The translations under genes and the position numbers were made by a program. From positions 1 through 34,978 of the forward strand of contig CALMSO010000019.1 of NCBI GenBank assembly GCA_937872385.1: a DNA stretch of 34,978 nucleotides, read 5' to 3'. The notes below the pieces were generated by a model that saw only the letters and a list, made by a program, of their open reading frames with translations, ran no database searches and was not told the DNA's origin. This DNA is from an uncultured Saprospiraceae bacterium. GTDB taxonomy: Bacteria > Bacteroidota > Bacteroidia > Chitinophagales > Saprospiraceae. Positions 1 through 8,285 of this stretch are shown piece by piece (position 1 is the first letter of the stretch; each line of letters begins with the position of its first letter).

Positions 1-786
1 GCCGCCTTGAGCGTGCAAGTTGCCGGTGGCAAGGGCCCTTTCCGTTTTCAATGGAGCGAAAGCAATTTGAGCGGACAGGAAGTCGCCAATTTGCCGCAAG
101 GCAATTATAGCATCACGGTGACGGATGCAGCGGGCACAAGTACCAACGCCACTATAAACATATCCGAACCGGCTGCTTTGTCAGTAGCCATTTCGAAAAC
201 GCGGGGTGCTACCACCGAAACCACCAAAGACGGCAAAGCCACCGCGGAAATCACTGGCGGCTCAGCCCCGCATCGCTACCAATGGACTTCCGGAGAAAGT
301 AACGCCGATGCCCGGCAATTGCCAATGGGCATTCAGACGGTGACGGTCACCGATGCCAATGGTTGTACAGCAACCACTTCTACGGAAATTACCCGACGCA
401 TCTTGCCAGACTTGACAGTAGAAATGCTGAAAAGCGGCGAGGCCATTCGTATGGAGCAATTGCAATTTGATGCCGACAGTACCAATATCAACGAGCCATC
501 CAAGCCCGTATTGGACGAATTGTACGATTTCCTGACGGATAATCCAGCTATTGTTGTAGAAATCGGTGGGCATACCAATGGACTGCCTCCGGCCGATTAC
601 TGCGATCGTATCTCCACGGCGCGCGCGCAGGCAGTGGCGGATTACCTCGTTGAGCGGGGCATTGACAAAAAGCGGCTTTATGCAAAAGGCTATGGCAAAC
701 GCCAACTCATTGCCAGTGATGACACACCCGAAGGTCGAAGACGCAATCAAAGGGTGGAGATTCGTATCCTTGAGTTAGACGATTAA
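1..786 (+). CDS. OmpA-family outer-membrane protein with SprB repeats (5' partial)
   Basis: The reading frame is open from base 1, so the N-terminus lies outside the window; 261 residues are visible. Two SprB-type repeats come first. Each has the pattern GG..PF.F/Y.W, then a LP.G.Y/..ITVTDA.G turn (roughly residues 1-58 and 59-130). An OmpA C-terminal peptidoglycan-binding domain follows (roughly 145-260). It shows the LQFDADS strand, a GGHTN loop, the TARAQAVADYL helix and a terminal RRRNQRVEI segment. The family tethers envelope proteins to peptidoglycan, and SprB repeats belong to large Bacteroidota surface proteins. The protein is therefore probably a large outer-membrane or cell-surface anchor. 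The 5' length and any signal peptide cannot be judged. The stop is TAA at 784-786. Confidence 0.85.
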   Translation, partial: AALSVQVAGGKGPFRFQWSESNLSGQEVANLPQGNYSITVTDAAGTSTNATINISEPAALSVAISKTRGATTETTKDGKATAEITGGSAPHRYQWTSGESNADARQLPMGIQTVTVTDANGCTATTSTEITRRILPDLTVEMLKSGEAIRMEQLQFDADSTNINEPSKPVLDELYDFLTDNPAIVVEIGGHTNGLPPADYCDRISTARAQAVADYLVERGIDKKRLYAKGYGKRQLIASDDTPEGRRRNQRVEIRILELDD

Positions 787-1471
787 GGCGCTAATAAGGT
801 CTGAAAAGTGGAATTTTAAGGTATGCAGATGGCTTTTTCAGGCTGCTTTTTTCCAAAAAAATATTTTTTTTATTGGAATTTATTTTTTACATAACGATTT
901 GACTACCAATTATAAAAATACAGCGCTGCATAATACTGCGAAATAATATTTTACGCCATCATTTTGTTTATTTCATTATGAAATAATATTTCGAATTTTT
1001 ACCCAAATACAATATTCGAAATTTGATAACCTGACGTGCTTATTGCAACATAAATTGCATATTGCCAAAAAACACATTGCACATTTCAATAAAAAACTGG
1101 ATATTTATCCCTGAATTTAATTTTGCTGTAACTACTTCATTTCTGTACGTCGTAGTAAACCCTAAATTCCTCCTGCAAACCATAGTCGTATTATCGGCAT
1201 AGTCAGCATTGCTCTATTAGCAAAAAATTTCCCCCCTTGCGAAAGAAACAATTGCATGAACCCATCGTTCGTCATGGCGTTCTATCTGTATTATTGGAAT
1301 ACATTTGCGAAAGTGCTGTATTTTGAATAATGCTATTTTTTATTAAAAATGGTGAAAAATAACGAGTTAACCATTTGATATTGAGCCGTTTATTTCAAAA
1401 AGCATACTTTACATGTTACTGAAATAAGGGCAATCTATTTTTTGACACCAAACAAACACAAACACAACACT
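787..1471. other. AT-rich intergenic region without a recognisable gene
   Basis: About 685 bases of AT-rich DNA follow the OmpA-like gene. I see no convincing ORF, tRNA or strong terminator. A weak 4-bp stem (GCAG/CTGC) followed by six T lies near 824-850 and could end the upstream transcript. Bases around 1437-1446 contain a TATTTTTTG run close to the Bacteroidota -7 element, but with the wrong spacing inside the element. Confidence 0.5.
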
Positions 1472-1600
1472 ATGAAAAACCTGATGACTATCACCTCATG
1501 GCTGGTGTGGCGATTGCCAACCGGCCGCCCCTCCCTTCGTACATTCCCCCTTTTATTGTATGCAACGCATTTGCAACACCGACCCGCGATGACCGATTGA
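1472..1600 (+). pseudogene. Possible remnant 5' end of a secreted (T9SS-type) protein
   Basis: An ATG at 1472 opens a 42-codon frame beginning MKNLMTITSWLVW, which resembles the start of a signal peptide. It then runs into low-complexity, basic, Pro-rich sequence and stops with TGA at 1598-1600. Its position just upstream of an orphan T9SS sorting domain suggests that the middle of a secreted protein gene was lost, leaving the two ends out of frame. This is inference; the piece may equally be meaningless. Confidence 0.25.
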
Positions 1601-1640
1601 AACACCTTTTTCTCAGAATCCGAATTAAAAAGAGCGTAAA

Positions 1641-1886
1641 ATGTACGATGTGACGGTATCTCCCAGCACTGTTAGCAGCCAGTTAAACATTATCCTGCCG
1701 GAGGCCCTCGACAAGGAAGGAACCTTGTATATCAGCGATTTGAACAAGCGCGTATTGATGCGCATCACCATTCCAAAGGGCACTCAAAAAAAGTCTGTGA
1801 ATGTAAGCGGGCTAAAAAGCGGGCACTACGTAGTAACGATGAAAACCATCAGCCAATCGGAGATGGCACGATTTGTAAAGACCTGA
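1641..1886 (+). CDS. Orphan T9SS type-A C-terminal sorting domain (81 aa)
   Basis: The 81-residue product matches the type-A sorting domain of T9SS cargo over its whole length. It shows V.VSPS...QLNI near residues 4-17, a LYISDLNKRVL strand near 29-39, the VSGLKSGHYVV turn near 54-64, and a closing ARFVKT. In the family this domain sits at the C-terminus of large secreted proteins and is cleaved after passage through the outer membrane. Here there is no signal peptide: an in-frame TAA lies at 1626-1628, just upstream of the ATG. The frame is therefore probably the surviving 3' end of a degraded cargo gene. A standalone small protein is less likely. A strong terminator follows 9 bases after the stop. 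Confidence 0.6.
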   Translation: MYDVTVSPSTVSSQLNIILPEALDKEGTLYISDLNKRVLMRITIPKGTQKKSVNVSGLKSGHYVVTMKTISQSEMARFVKT

Positions 1887-1894
1887 TAATCAAT

Positions 1895-1936
1895 ACAAAC
1901 AGGGGGCGGTCATTACCTGACGTACCCCCTGTTTGT
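1895..1936. terminator. Strong bidirectional intrinsic terminator
   Basis: A perfect 12-bp inverted repeat (acaaacaggggg at 1895-1906, ccccctgtttgt at 1925-1936) encloses an 18-base loop, with a T-rich tail on the plus strand. It lies between the convergent sorting-domain frame and msrA and could stop transcription from both sides. Confidence 0.8.
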
Positions 1937-1950
1937 TTTGGCAAAGAGGA

Positions 1951-2640
1951 TTAATTTTTTGCTTCTTCTTTAAGCTTATCACCAAACATTTTCTTCATTT
2001 TCTGCACTTTGGGCGTAATGACGTAGGTGCAATATGGATTGCGGTCTCCCACGGTATTGTAATAATCCTGATGATAGTCTTCGGCTTCATAAAAAGCTTG
2101 AAACTTTGCGATTTCTGTCACGATAGGCTTATCCCATACTTCGGTAGCCACTTCTTTTTTCGAGCGGTTGGCAATGTCTTTCTGGCGATTATCATGGTAA
2201 AAGATGACCGAGCGGTACTGCGGCCCCACGTCGTTGCCTTGGCGATTGAGCGTGGTGGGGTCGTGCGTATTCCAGAAAATTTCCAAAATATCTTCGTAAG
2301 AAATGACTTTGGGGTCAAATTTTACCTGCACTACTTCGGCGTGCCGGGTTTGGCCGGAAGAAACCAATTTGTAATCGGCCTTGTCTTTCGTGTCGCCGGA
2401 GTAGCCAGAAACAACCGAATAAACGCCTGCCAAATCCTGATAGACCGCTTCGACGCACCAGAAGCAACCGCCGCCGAGCGTAGCCACTTCGATTTGATCC
2501 GCAGGGATGCTATCCGTTTGTAAATCAGTAACTTTTACTTTGTCTGCACTCATAAGGTTGGACTGGTTTTGGTTTGTGCAAGCGCTGGAGAGCAGCGCCA
2601 GCCACAGAAATGCACTTGTCATAAAAATGCGATTTTGCAT
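1951..2640 (-). CDS. msrA: Peptide-methionine (S)-S-oxide reductase, lipoprotein form
   Basis: This enzyme reduces methionine-S-sulfoxide in oxidised proteins back to methionine. The catalytic signature GCFWC is at residues 58-62, with Cys59 as the nucleophile. Family blocks follow: SGYSGD, HAEVVQV, FW..HDPTTLNRQGNDVGPQYRS, and YHQDYY near the C-terminus. The N-terminus is a lipoprotein signal peptide with lipobox LSSAC (Cys21), so the protein should be anchored in the envelope rather than cytosolic. At 229 residues it has the usual MsrA length plus a leader of about 45 residues. The gene stands alone between a terminator and a 117-base spacer, and no msrB is visible nearby. With trxB at 4.6 kb it fits an oxidative repair role, although electrons would have to reach the periplasm by another route. 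Confidence 0.95.
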   Translation of the reverse strand: MQNRIFMTSAFLWLALLSSACTNQNQSNLMSADKVKVTDLQTDSIPADQIEVATLGGGCFWCVEAVYQDLAGVYSVVSGYSGDTKDKADYKLVSSGQTRHAEVVQVKFDPKVISYEDILEIFWNTHDPTTLNRQGNDVGPQYRSVIFYHDNRQKDIANRSKKEVATEVWDKPIVTEIAKFQAFYEAEDYHQDYYNTVGDRNPYCTYVITPKVQKMKKMFGDKLKEEAKN

Positions 2641-2757
2641 AAGATAATTTTATAAAGTACAACAGTTGAGTAGCGCTTCTGTTGTTTGCCCAATCGTTAA
2701 TTTTAACAAAGGAGTAAACACGCGGACAGTTTGCAGTAATGCTTATTTACTTGCTTC

Positions 2758-4293
2758 TTATTTGTCTATTAATTGTTGAACGGCTGCGGCCGGTTGTATC
2801 AGCTTGCCGGTTTCTTTGGTATTGCGCGTATTCTTGCCGGTTTGATGCAAAATATCGTACGCCTGTTTGGCGGTAAGCTCAGGTCGAATGCTTTTCAGCA
2901 ACCCCACCAACCCAGCCACGTAAGGCGTAGCCATGGAAGTGCCGTTGAAAGTATTGTACTTGTTGCCGGGGATGGTAGAATAAATACCCACGCCGGGAGC
3001 GGCCACGCCCATTGGCAGGTCATTGACGGTATTGGAAAAAACGGCGCGGTTCAGTTCATGGTCAATAGCGCTCACGCCAATCACGCCGGGCGTATTCACC
3101 GGGGCATAATCTTTGGCATTGCGGCTCGAATTGCCAGCGGCAGCTACCACGATACCACCTGCTTTAGTCACGTATGTGACGGCATCGGTGTAAGCTTTCA
3201 CTTTGAAACGGTCGGAAAATCCGCCTAAGGACATCGAGAGCACATCAGCGCCTTTGTCGGCGGCTTCAATCATGCCATTAATAATGCCACGCTGTGTACC
3301 GCTGCCCATCGAGTTGAGTACCCGAATGCTGGTGATTTGCACAAAGCGATTGTCTGTAGAAAAAGAAGCCACCCCTACCCCATTGTTGCTCACGGCTCCT
3401 GCGATACCTGCGCAATGCGTGCCGTGGCCGACAGGATCGCTATCGTGTGCCCCTTTCAACGATTTGAAATTGCCGCGTAGGTCTTCGTGCTGCCCGTCCA
3501 CACCGGTATCCAAAATAGCAATCAGCGCCTTGCGCTTGGGTTTTATATCCTTGTTATTCAAATAGTTGTACAAATCATTTATTGCCATAGCTTCGAAGCC
3601 CCAGAGTTGCTCCACGCCAGGGTCATTGATGCCAAACTTGTTTTGTACCGGTGGCAATTGGGCACTTTCTAACGGCGCAACGGTCACGACTTCGTTTTCT
3701 TCTACCCACACCACCGCATCGGTGCGTACGAGGGCTTTGGCAATGCGTTTGAGATGGCGCATTTTCGATTGCGGAATGTCCACTACATAATAATTATCTA
3801 AATTGGTTGCCTCGGCATTAGCAGGATAAAAGGCACGCTCCACTTTCAGTCCGTATTTTTCTACAATTTGCTGAATGGCTTTCGGCGAAACTCCTTCCCG
3901 AATTTCGACCAACAACTCGCCGTGCTCATCCAATTGCCATTCGTGCCCGGCCGAAGCAAAAGTGGGCTGTACTTTTGCATTGAAAAACCATACAAAAGCC
4001 CCCGCCAGCAGCAAGCTCCCCACCAGAAACCACGCATGCCGGTGCATCAGCACACGAAAGGCAAAGCCCAAAACCCCCATGACCAACAAGTCGCGGAGCA
4101 GCACCTCGATTTTAATGTCCCACGCGGAAGTAGCCGCCGCCACACTAATCAGATAGACAATAAATGCACTGGTAAACGTTTGCTTCAGCACCTCCCCAAA
4201 GCGGGGCCGATCCTGCCAGTAGGTCCAAGCGAGCAAAGATACCACGCTCAGCGCGTAGGCTATTTCATAAAGAGTAATCGGAAAATGCGTCAT
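2758..4293 (-). CDS. Subtilisin-family (S8) serine protease with four N-terminal membrane helices
   Basis: The catalytic domain (about 215-505) has all three S8 motifs: Asp262 in LDTGVDG, His290 in GHGTHCAG and Ser453 in GTSMATPYVAG. The oxyanion Asn388 sits in AAAGNSS. Before it, residues about 115-210 look like an inhibitor-I9-type propeptide (LLVEIREGV..., then a VVWVEENEVV strand). Unusually for a subtilase, the first about 105 residues hold no cleavable signal peptide but four hydrophobic segments (about 5-25, 39-58, 65-84, 87-104). The enzyme is therefore probably an integral inner-membrane protease facing the periplasm. It is transcribed alone, with a candidate promoter at 4359-4388. 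Its substrate is unknown. Confidence 0.9.
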   Translation of the reverse strand: MTHFPITLYEIAYALSVVSLLAWTYWQDRPRFGEVLKQTFTSAFIVYLISVAAATSAWDIKIEVLLRDLLVMGVLGFAFRVLMHRHAWFLVGSLLLAGAFVWFFNAKVQPTFASAGHEWQLDEHGELLVEIREGVSPKAIQQIVEKYGLKVERAFYPANAEATNLDNYYVVDIPQSKMRHLKRIAKALVRTDAVVWVEENEVVTVAPLESAQLPPVQNKFGINDPGVEQLWGFEAMAINDLYNYLNNKDIKPKRKALIAILDTGVDGQHEDLRGNFKSLKGAHDSDPVGHGTHCAGIAGAVSNNGVGVASFSTDNRFVQITSIRVLNSMGSGTQRGIINGMIEAADKGADVLSMSLGGFSDRFKVKAYTDAVTYVTKAGGIVVAAAGNSSRNAKDYAPVNTPGVIGVSAIDHELNRAVFSNTVNDLPMGVAAPGVGIYSTIPGNKYNTFNGTSMATPYVAGLVGLLKSIRPELTAKQAYDILHQTGKNTRNTKETGKLIQPAAAVQQLIDK

Positions 4294-4358
4294 AGCGTCG
4301 GATTTGAATGGTCAGAACTTTGTCTTGCCGTGCTGCAATTGCTGTTGCTTAATAACAA

Positions 4359-4388
4359 CAATATAGCATAAAACGTTGAAAATAACAA
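4359..4388 (-). promoter_or_regulatory. Candidate Bacteroidota-type promoter for the protease gene
   Basis: Read on the minus strand, a TTG (-33-like, 4386-4388) is followed after 20 bases by TATATTG (-7-like, 4359-4365). This approximates the TTTG-N19/20-TAnnTTTG consensus. It lies about 65 bases before the protease ATG. Confidence 0.4.
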
Positions 4389-4534
4389 CTTTTATCGCCT
4401 AATGGAAGAGGACATCCGATGGAGACACTGTCCGCCTGACGAAAGTTTGTTATATTTATCTTCGCAATAGCATTGCTTTATCAACCCTTTCTCGTAGAAA
4501 AACGTTTCCAGTTTGTGACAAATTTTACACAATA

Positions 4535-4558
4535 TCCCAATTGGGAACGCTATTTTTG
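4535..4558 (+). promoter_or_regulatory. trxB promoter -7 element with adjoining 12-bp palindrome
   Basis: TATTTTTG at 4551-4558 is an exact match to the Bacteroidota -7 consensus TAnnTTTG, 21 bases before the trxB ATG. The perfect palindrome TCCCAATTGGGA (4535-4546) sits just upstream, inside the spacer between the -7 and -33 positions. That is where an operator could block or aid polymerase. No good -33 element is present, which fits a promoter that depends on an activator. Confidence 0.5.
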
Positions 4559-4579
4559 CAATAAAAAACAACAAACGTA

Positions 4580-5533
4580 ATGGCAGAACATATTAAATGC
4601 CTGATTATTGGTTCGGGCCCCGCGGGCTACACTGCCGCGGTTTATGCCGCCAGAGCTAATATGAATCCTGTGCTTTATACCGGCCAACAACCTGGCGGGC
4701 AATTGACCACCACCACCGAAGTGGAAAACTATCCCGGCTACCCCGACGGCGTCACGGGCTCGGAAATGATGGAGGACTTTCGCAAGCAAGCCGAGCGCTT
4801 TGGCACGCAAATTCGCTACGAAATGATTACTAAAGTGGATTTCAGCGGGCCCGTGCACAAGGTTTGGACGGAAAGCGGTCAAGAAATTCACGCCGATTCG
4901 GTCATTATTTCTACGGGTGCCAGCGCCAAATGGTTGGGTCTGCCTTCCGAGCAAAAGCTAATGAATAAAGGCGTTTCGGCTTGTGCCGTATGCGATGGCT
5001 TCTTTTTCCGGGGCAAAAGTGTGGCCGTAGTAGGAGGTGGCGACACCGCAGCCGAAGAGGCGACCTACTTAGCTAAGCTCTGCCCAGAGGTGCACCTGCT
5101 CGTGCGCCGCGACGAACTGCGCGCCTCTAAAATTATGCAAGACCGCGTATTCAAAACTCCTAATGTAAAAGTGCATTGGCACACCGAAGCGCTGGAGGTA
5201 CTCGGTGAAGACGGGGTGACGGGGCTGCGCGTCATCAATAACCAAACCCAAGAGGAAAGCATCCTGAACGTTCAGGGCTTTTTTGTCGCAATCGGGCACC
5301 AACCCAATACCGACGCCTTCCGGGGCTGGCTCGATATGGATGAGGCCGGCTACATCAAAACTATTCCGGGTACATCCAGAACCAATATTGAAGGGGTTTT
5401 TGCCAGTGGCGATGCCCAAGACAAAATCTATCGGCAGGCGGTCACTGCAGCCGGCACGGGTTGTATGGCAGCCCTCGATGCAGAGCGCTACCTCGCCGCC
5501 AAAGAAATCGAGGAAATGGCCGAAGCACACTGA
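4580..5533 (+). CDS. trxB: Thioredoxin-disulfide reductase
   Basis: This is an FAD- and NADPH-dependent flavoprotein that reduces thioredoxin in the cytoplasm. The FAD-binding GSGPAG motif is at residues 11-16 and the redox-active CAVC is at 135-138. The NADPH-binding GGGDTA is at 152-157, and the C-terminal FAD motif GVFASGDAQD lies near 272-281. The length of 317 residues is normal for the low-molecular-weight bacterial class. The first ATG is chosen because the Rossmann strand starts only six residues later. It is a single-gene unit with its own promoter, pointing away from the protease gene. Confidence 0.97.
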   Translation: MAEHIKCLIIGSGPAGYTAAVYAARANMNPVLYTGQQPGGQLTTTTEVENYPGYPDGVTGSEMMEDFRKQAERFGTQIRYEMITKVDFSGPVHKVWTESGQEIHADSVIISTGASAKWLGLPSEQKLMNKGVSACAVCDGFFFRGKSVAVVGGGDTAAEEATYLAKLCPEVHLLVRRDELRASKIMQDRVFKTPNVKVHWHTEALEVLGEDGVTGLRVINNQTQEESILNVQGFFVAIGHQPNTDAFRGWLDMDEAGYIKTIPGTSRTNIEGVFASGDAQDKIYRQAVTAAGTGCMAALDAERYLAAKEIEEMAEAH

Positions 5534-5612
5534 CACTTCCCGACGCGGAGTGCATAAAGAATTACTGTTGGGCCGCAGGTAATTTTTAATCCGCTGCTGC
5601 CCAGCAGTATTT

Positions 5613-6830
5613 TTATTTACTAAAAAGTGTGCCGATATTTACCCGAATTATTATTGGATTACTATTTTCATTTACTCCCTCAAAAACCGCACGCACCTGC
5701 GTAGGCGTTGGATAAGCTTGCTGCTGTAAAGCATCTCTTTGCACCACTGGCGCTCCGACCACCATCAGTAGTTCGTCTTCACCAGCATACCACAAGGGCC
5801 AAAGACTAATATTATTCAACCGGAACAACTGCCCTTCCCCGCTCTTTTTATTATAACGAAAAACATGATGCTGCCCTTTATACCGAAACCAAAAAAACAG
5901 CATATTCTCACGAGCAACAATAAGTTCCAACGCTTTTATAATCTCTTGATTATTAGCCCATTCCAACAAAGCCAATGGATAATCTTGGTTTTTTTTCGCT
6001 TTTTCATCCGCCAATTTTGTTAAGGCGCGTTGTTGCATTTGTTTATTACTAAATTGCAATACATACCGAGGCTGCACACCGCGCTTAGCACATTCATAAA
6101 TCGTATCATTAGCTATATCACAAAAAAGAAAGGTGTTCTCATTAATATCCGGAAAGAAATGATTGCTGACATTAAAAAGATTATCAGCCAAAGCATCCTG
6201 AATCGGCACAAAAGACTGCATTTTTTTACTCGTTGCATCTATTAGCAACAGATTATCCGTTATCTGCAATTCATCAAACTGCACTGCATTGCCACGATAC
6301 AAAAGATAAAAATGGGCATCTAAGGGTACGAATCTGGCCGCAGCTACTCCCAATGTTACGTCCTCTAAAAAAGTTCCTTCGGTATTATATAAAAAAGTTT
6401 TTTGCTGAATATTATCCACTATTTCCATTAGTGTGTCATTGCGCATAAAAAAGTCTTTCATGTAAGAAAAGTTGCCCGGTCCCTCCTGGTTGGCAATTAT
6501 CTTTTTATAAAATTTACCAGCATGATCAAAAATCATTATACTCTGTTCATTCGTTCGATCCAATGCATGATGCATCACTAAAAAACGGTTCGTTTTAGTT
6601 ATTTTACGAATCTGCTCCATAGCGCTTTCCGGCCCCAGTTCTAACGCAATTGCCTCGGCCGCCGCCCAAAAATCAGCCGCTTCAATGGTCGTATATTGCT
6701 CTAAATCAATAGAGATAGGTATAATCGCAGAGGTAGTAGTGCTATCAACTTTGCCGCTGCAATTGGTAAACACAACGCAAAGGCAAAAGACAGCAAAACG
6801 CCCACGGAAGAAATACAATAACAAATTCAT
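5613..6830 (-). CDS. 6-bladed beta-propeller lipoprotein
   Basis: This 405-residue protein has a lipoprotein signal peptide ending in VFTNC (Cys24). The rest is repeated beta-strand pattern typical of the Bacteroidota 6-bladed beta-propeller family. Typical features are an opening strand with a LELGPES segment, I..K....R..V.....I.IFD..GKF blades, and a QEGPGNFSYMKDFF turn near 117-130. The molecular function of the family is unknown; members are envelope proteins often found beside redox or peptide-secretion genes. The start of the gene is 32 bases after the stop of the thioredoxin-domain membrane protein, so the two are very likely co-transcribed. Base composition is AT-rich compared with trxB or lpxB, suggesting acquisition by transfer. 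Confidence 0.75.
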   Translation of the reverse strand: MNLLLYFFRGRFAVFCLCVVFTNCSGKVDSTTTSAIIPISIDLEQYTTIEAADFWAAAEAIALELGPESAMEQIRKITKTNRFLVMHHALDRTNEQSIMIFDHAGKFYKKIIANQEGPGNFSYMKDFFMRNDTLMEIVDNIQQKTFLYNTEGTFLEDVTLGVAAARFVPLDAHFYLLYRGNAVQFDELQITDNLLLIDATSKKMQSFVPIQDALADNLFNVSNHFFPDINENTFLFCDIANDTIYECAKRGVQPRYVLQFSNKQMQQRALTKLADEKAKKNQDYPLALLEWANNQEIIKALELIVARENMLFFWFRYKGQHHVFRYNKKSGEGQLFRLNNISLWPLWYAGEDELLMVVGAPVVQRDALQQQAYPTPTQVRAVFEGVNENSNPIIIRVNIGTLFSK

Positions 6831-6862
6831 AAATGAAAAATTATGTATTTTATTTAAAAACT

Positions 6863-7768
6863 TTATCGCATTGATTGTTTTTTAAAGCTTTTTCTAAAGT
6901 ATCGTTTATACGTGTTTGCGAAATTTGCTGAATAGCCATTCAGCGAAAAAATAATTTCCTGATTGGTGCCTATCAATACAAAATGTGGAAAGCCCCCGTT
7001 CAGATATCTGTTGTAAAAATATGAGTCTTTATCGTAAAGCACATCCATATCATTGTAGGGTAAACGCTTGTTTATAAACACTTTATCCATATCATACAAT
7101 TGCTCTTTTCGCCGTTCGGGAGGTACATAAAGATAAACATGAGTGAAGTTTTTATACTGTTGCTCCTGCTCTTTTAAAAAAGGATGTAAATCTCGCATCG
7201 CCTGGAAGCAAGCGCCACAGTGTTCATTCCATGTTTCTATAAAAACAATTTTACTTTCAGCAGCCCCCCACTGATTGTATCCCGATACATCAAGAAAGTT
7301 GATCAACGTATCATTCCTTATATAAATATGCTGACCTTCATTCTGCATTTTATTAACAATAAAATCCTTTTCTGGGAACCAAAAAAATGCATAATAGACG
7401 GATAACAATACAATCAATGGTGTACTATAAAATATTGTTGCATTGCCCGATGCAACTGCAAAACCTACGGAATGTGCTACAAGACAAGCACAGGGCCCTA
7501 TATACCAGTTATTTACATCAGTGATAAATGCCATGAGCACATATAACAACAACCCCGAAGAAGAAATAAAGAACAATCGCATAGTGTTAGTCCACTGTAT
7601 TTTTTGCCGAATAAAAAAACCTATTAGAAAAGAACTTATCAGAGCTATAAAAATAGTTACACTATTGGCAAAGTGAACATCAAGTGTAAAAAAGCCAACA
7701 AACAGCATGTAAAGTAATTGAAAACCAATTTGATAAAAAACAGCACTCTTGGCAAAAATAGAAATCAT
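6863..7768 (-). CDS. Integral membrane protein with C-terminal thioredoxin-like domain (CGAC)
   Basis: The N-terminal about 132 residues contain four to five hydrophobic helices (about 9-30, 33-53, 63-84, 89-107, 109-131). A C-x-C pair (Cys93, Cys95) sits at the start of the fourth, and the arrangement resembles MauE/DoxX-type redox membrane proteins. Residues about 145-295 form a thioredoxin-like domain: the IVFIETWNEHCGACFQAM active site (Cys184, Cys187) and a cis-proline loop GGFPHFVLI (Pro261). The protein probably relays reducing or oxidising equivalents across the inner membrane to an envelope partner. It is upstream in an apparent two-gene operon with the beta-propeller lipoprotein. 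The fulvocin-like gene on the same strand lies 517 bases further upstream. The redox fold is clear; the MauE-like assignment of the membrane half is tentative. Confidence 0.75.
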   Translation of the reverse strand: MISIFAKSAVFYQIGFQLLYMLFVGFFTLDVHFANSVTIFIALISSFLIGFFIRQKIQWTNTMRLFFISSSGLLLYVLMAFITDVNNWYIGPCACLVAHSVGFAVASGNATIFYSTPLIVLLSVYYAFFWFPEKDFIVNKMQNEGQHIYIRNDTLINFLDVSGYNQWGAAESKIVFIETWNEHCGACFQAMRDLHPFLKEQEQQYKNFTHVYLYVPPERRKEQLYDMDKVFINKRLPYNDMDVLYDKDSYFYNRYLNGGFPHFVLIGTNQEIIFSLNGYSANFANTYKRYFRKSFKKQSMR

Positions 7769-8285
7769 ACCGCATTTTTTATATCCTGTTTGAGTATAAG
7801 TATGGAATTCAGTAATATTAATTTATGGGTGAAAAATTAAAGATAGAAAAGCTAAAAATTAGCGCTCTGAATTTACAATACAAACCCTTCAATAATTAAC
7901 AACACTACACTTGGTGGTGGTGTTAATCTACAAGTGGCAAATTACAGGTAATAGCCTAAAATTAGAATTTTGAATGCAAAAATCATTCAATTATTAATAC
8001 TATCATTGTTTTCAACAAAAAACCTCACAAATCACTGATTGTCAAAATACAAAACTGCTTCGTTTAACAAACAACAATATCTCATTACTTAAATCCAGTC
8101 AAGCTATTCACTATCAAGTTTTTAGTCTACGAAAAGCGAGAGTGGGTAAAAGAGTATTATAATTATTTGAGAATAAAATTATATAATTTTAGCATTTCAC
8201 AACCTCGAAAACACTATACGTGTATACATCCTTGAAAAACTTACAGTAGTCGTATGTGTATGTTAATTAAAATTAATAATAAATA
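7769..8285. other. AT-rich spacer inside the fulvocin-like block
   Basis: These 517 very AT-rich bases separate the fulvocin-like gene from the redox membrane gene. I see no credible ORF. A hairpin of 11 bp with one mismatch lies at 7895-7905/7917-7927 but has no T tract, so it is not a clear terminator. The spacer could hold the promoter of the two-gene redox operon or a decayed small gene. Confidence 0.5.

Noticed and set aside
4392..4574. 60-codon minus-strand frame between the protease and trxB
   Set aside because: It covers the trxB promoter and palindrome and has no protein-like features beyond chance.
7895..7927. Terminator between the fulvocin-like gene and the redox operon
   Set aside because: The hairpin is real but has no following T tract on either strand, so it is not called as a terminator.
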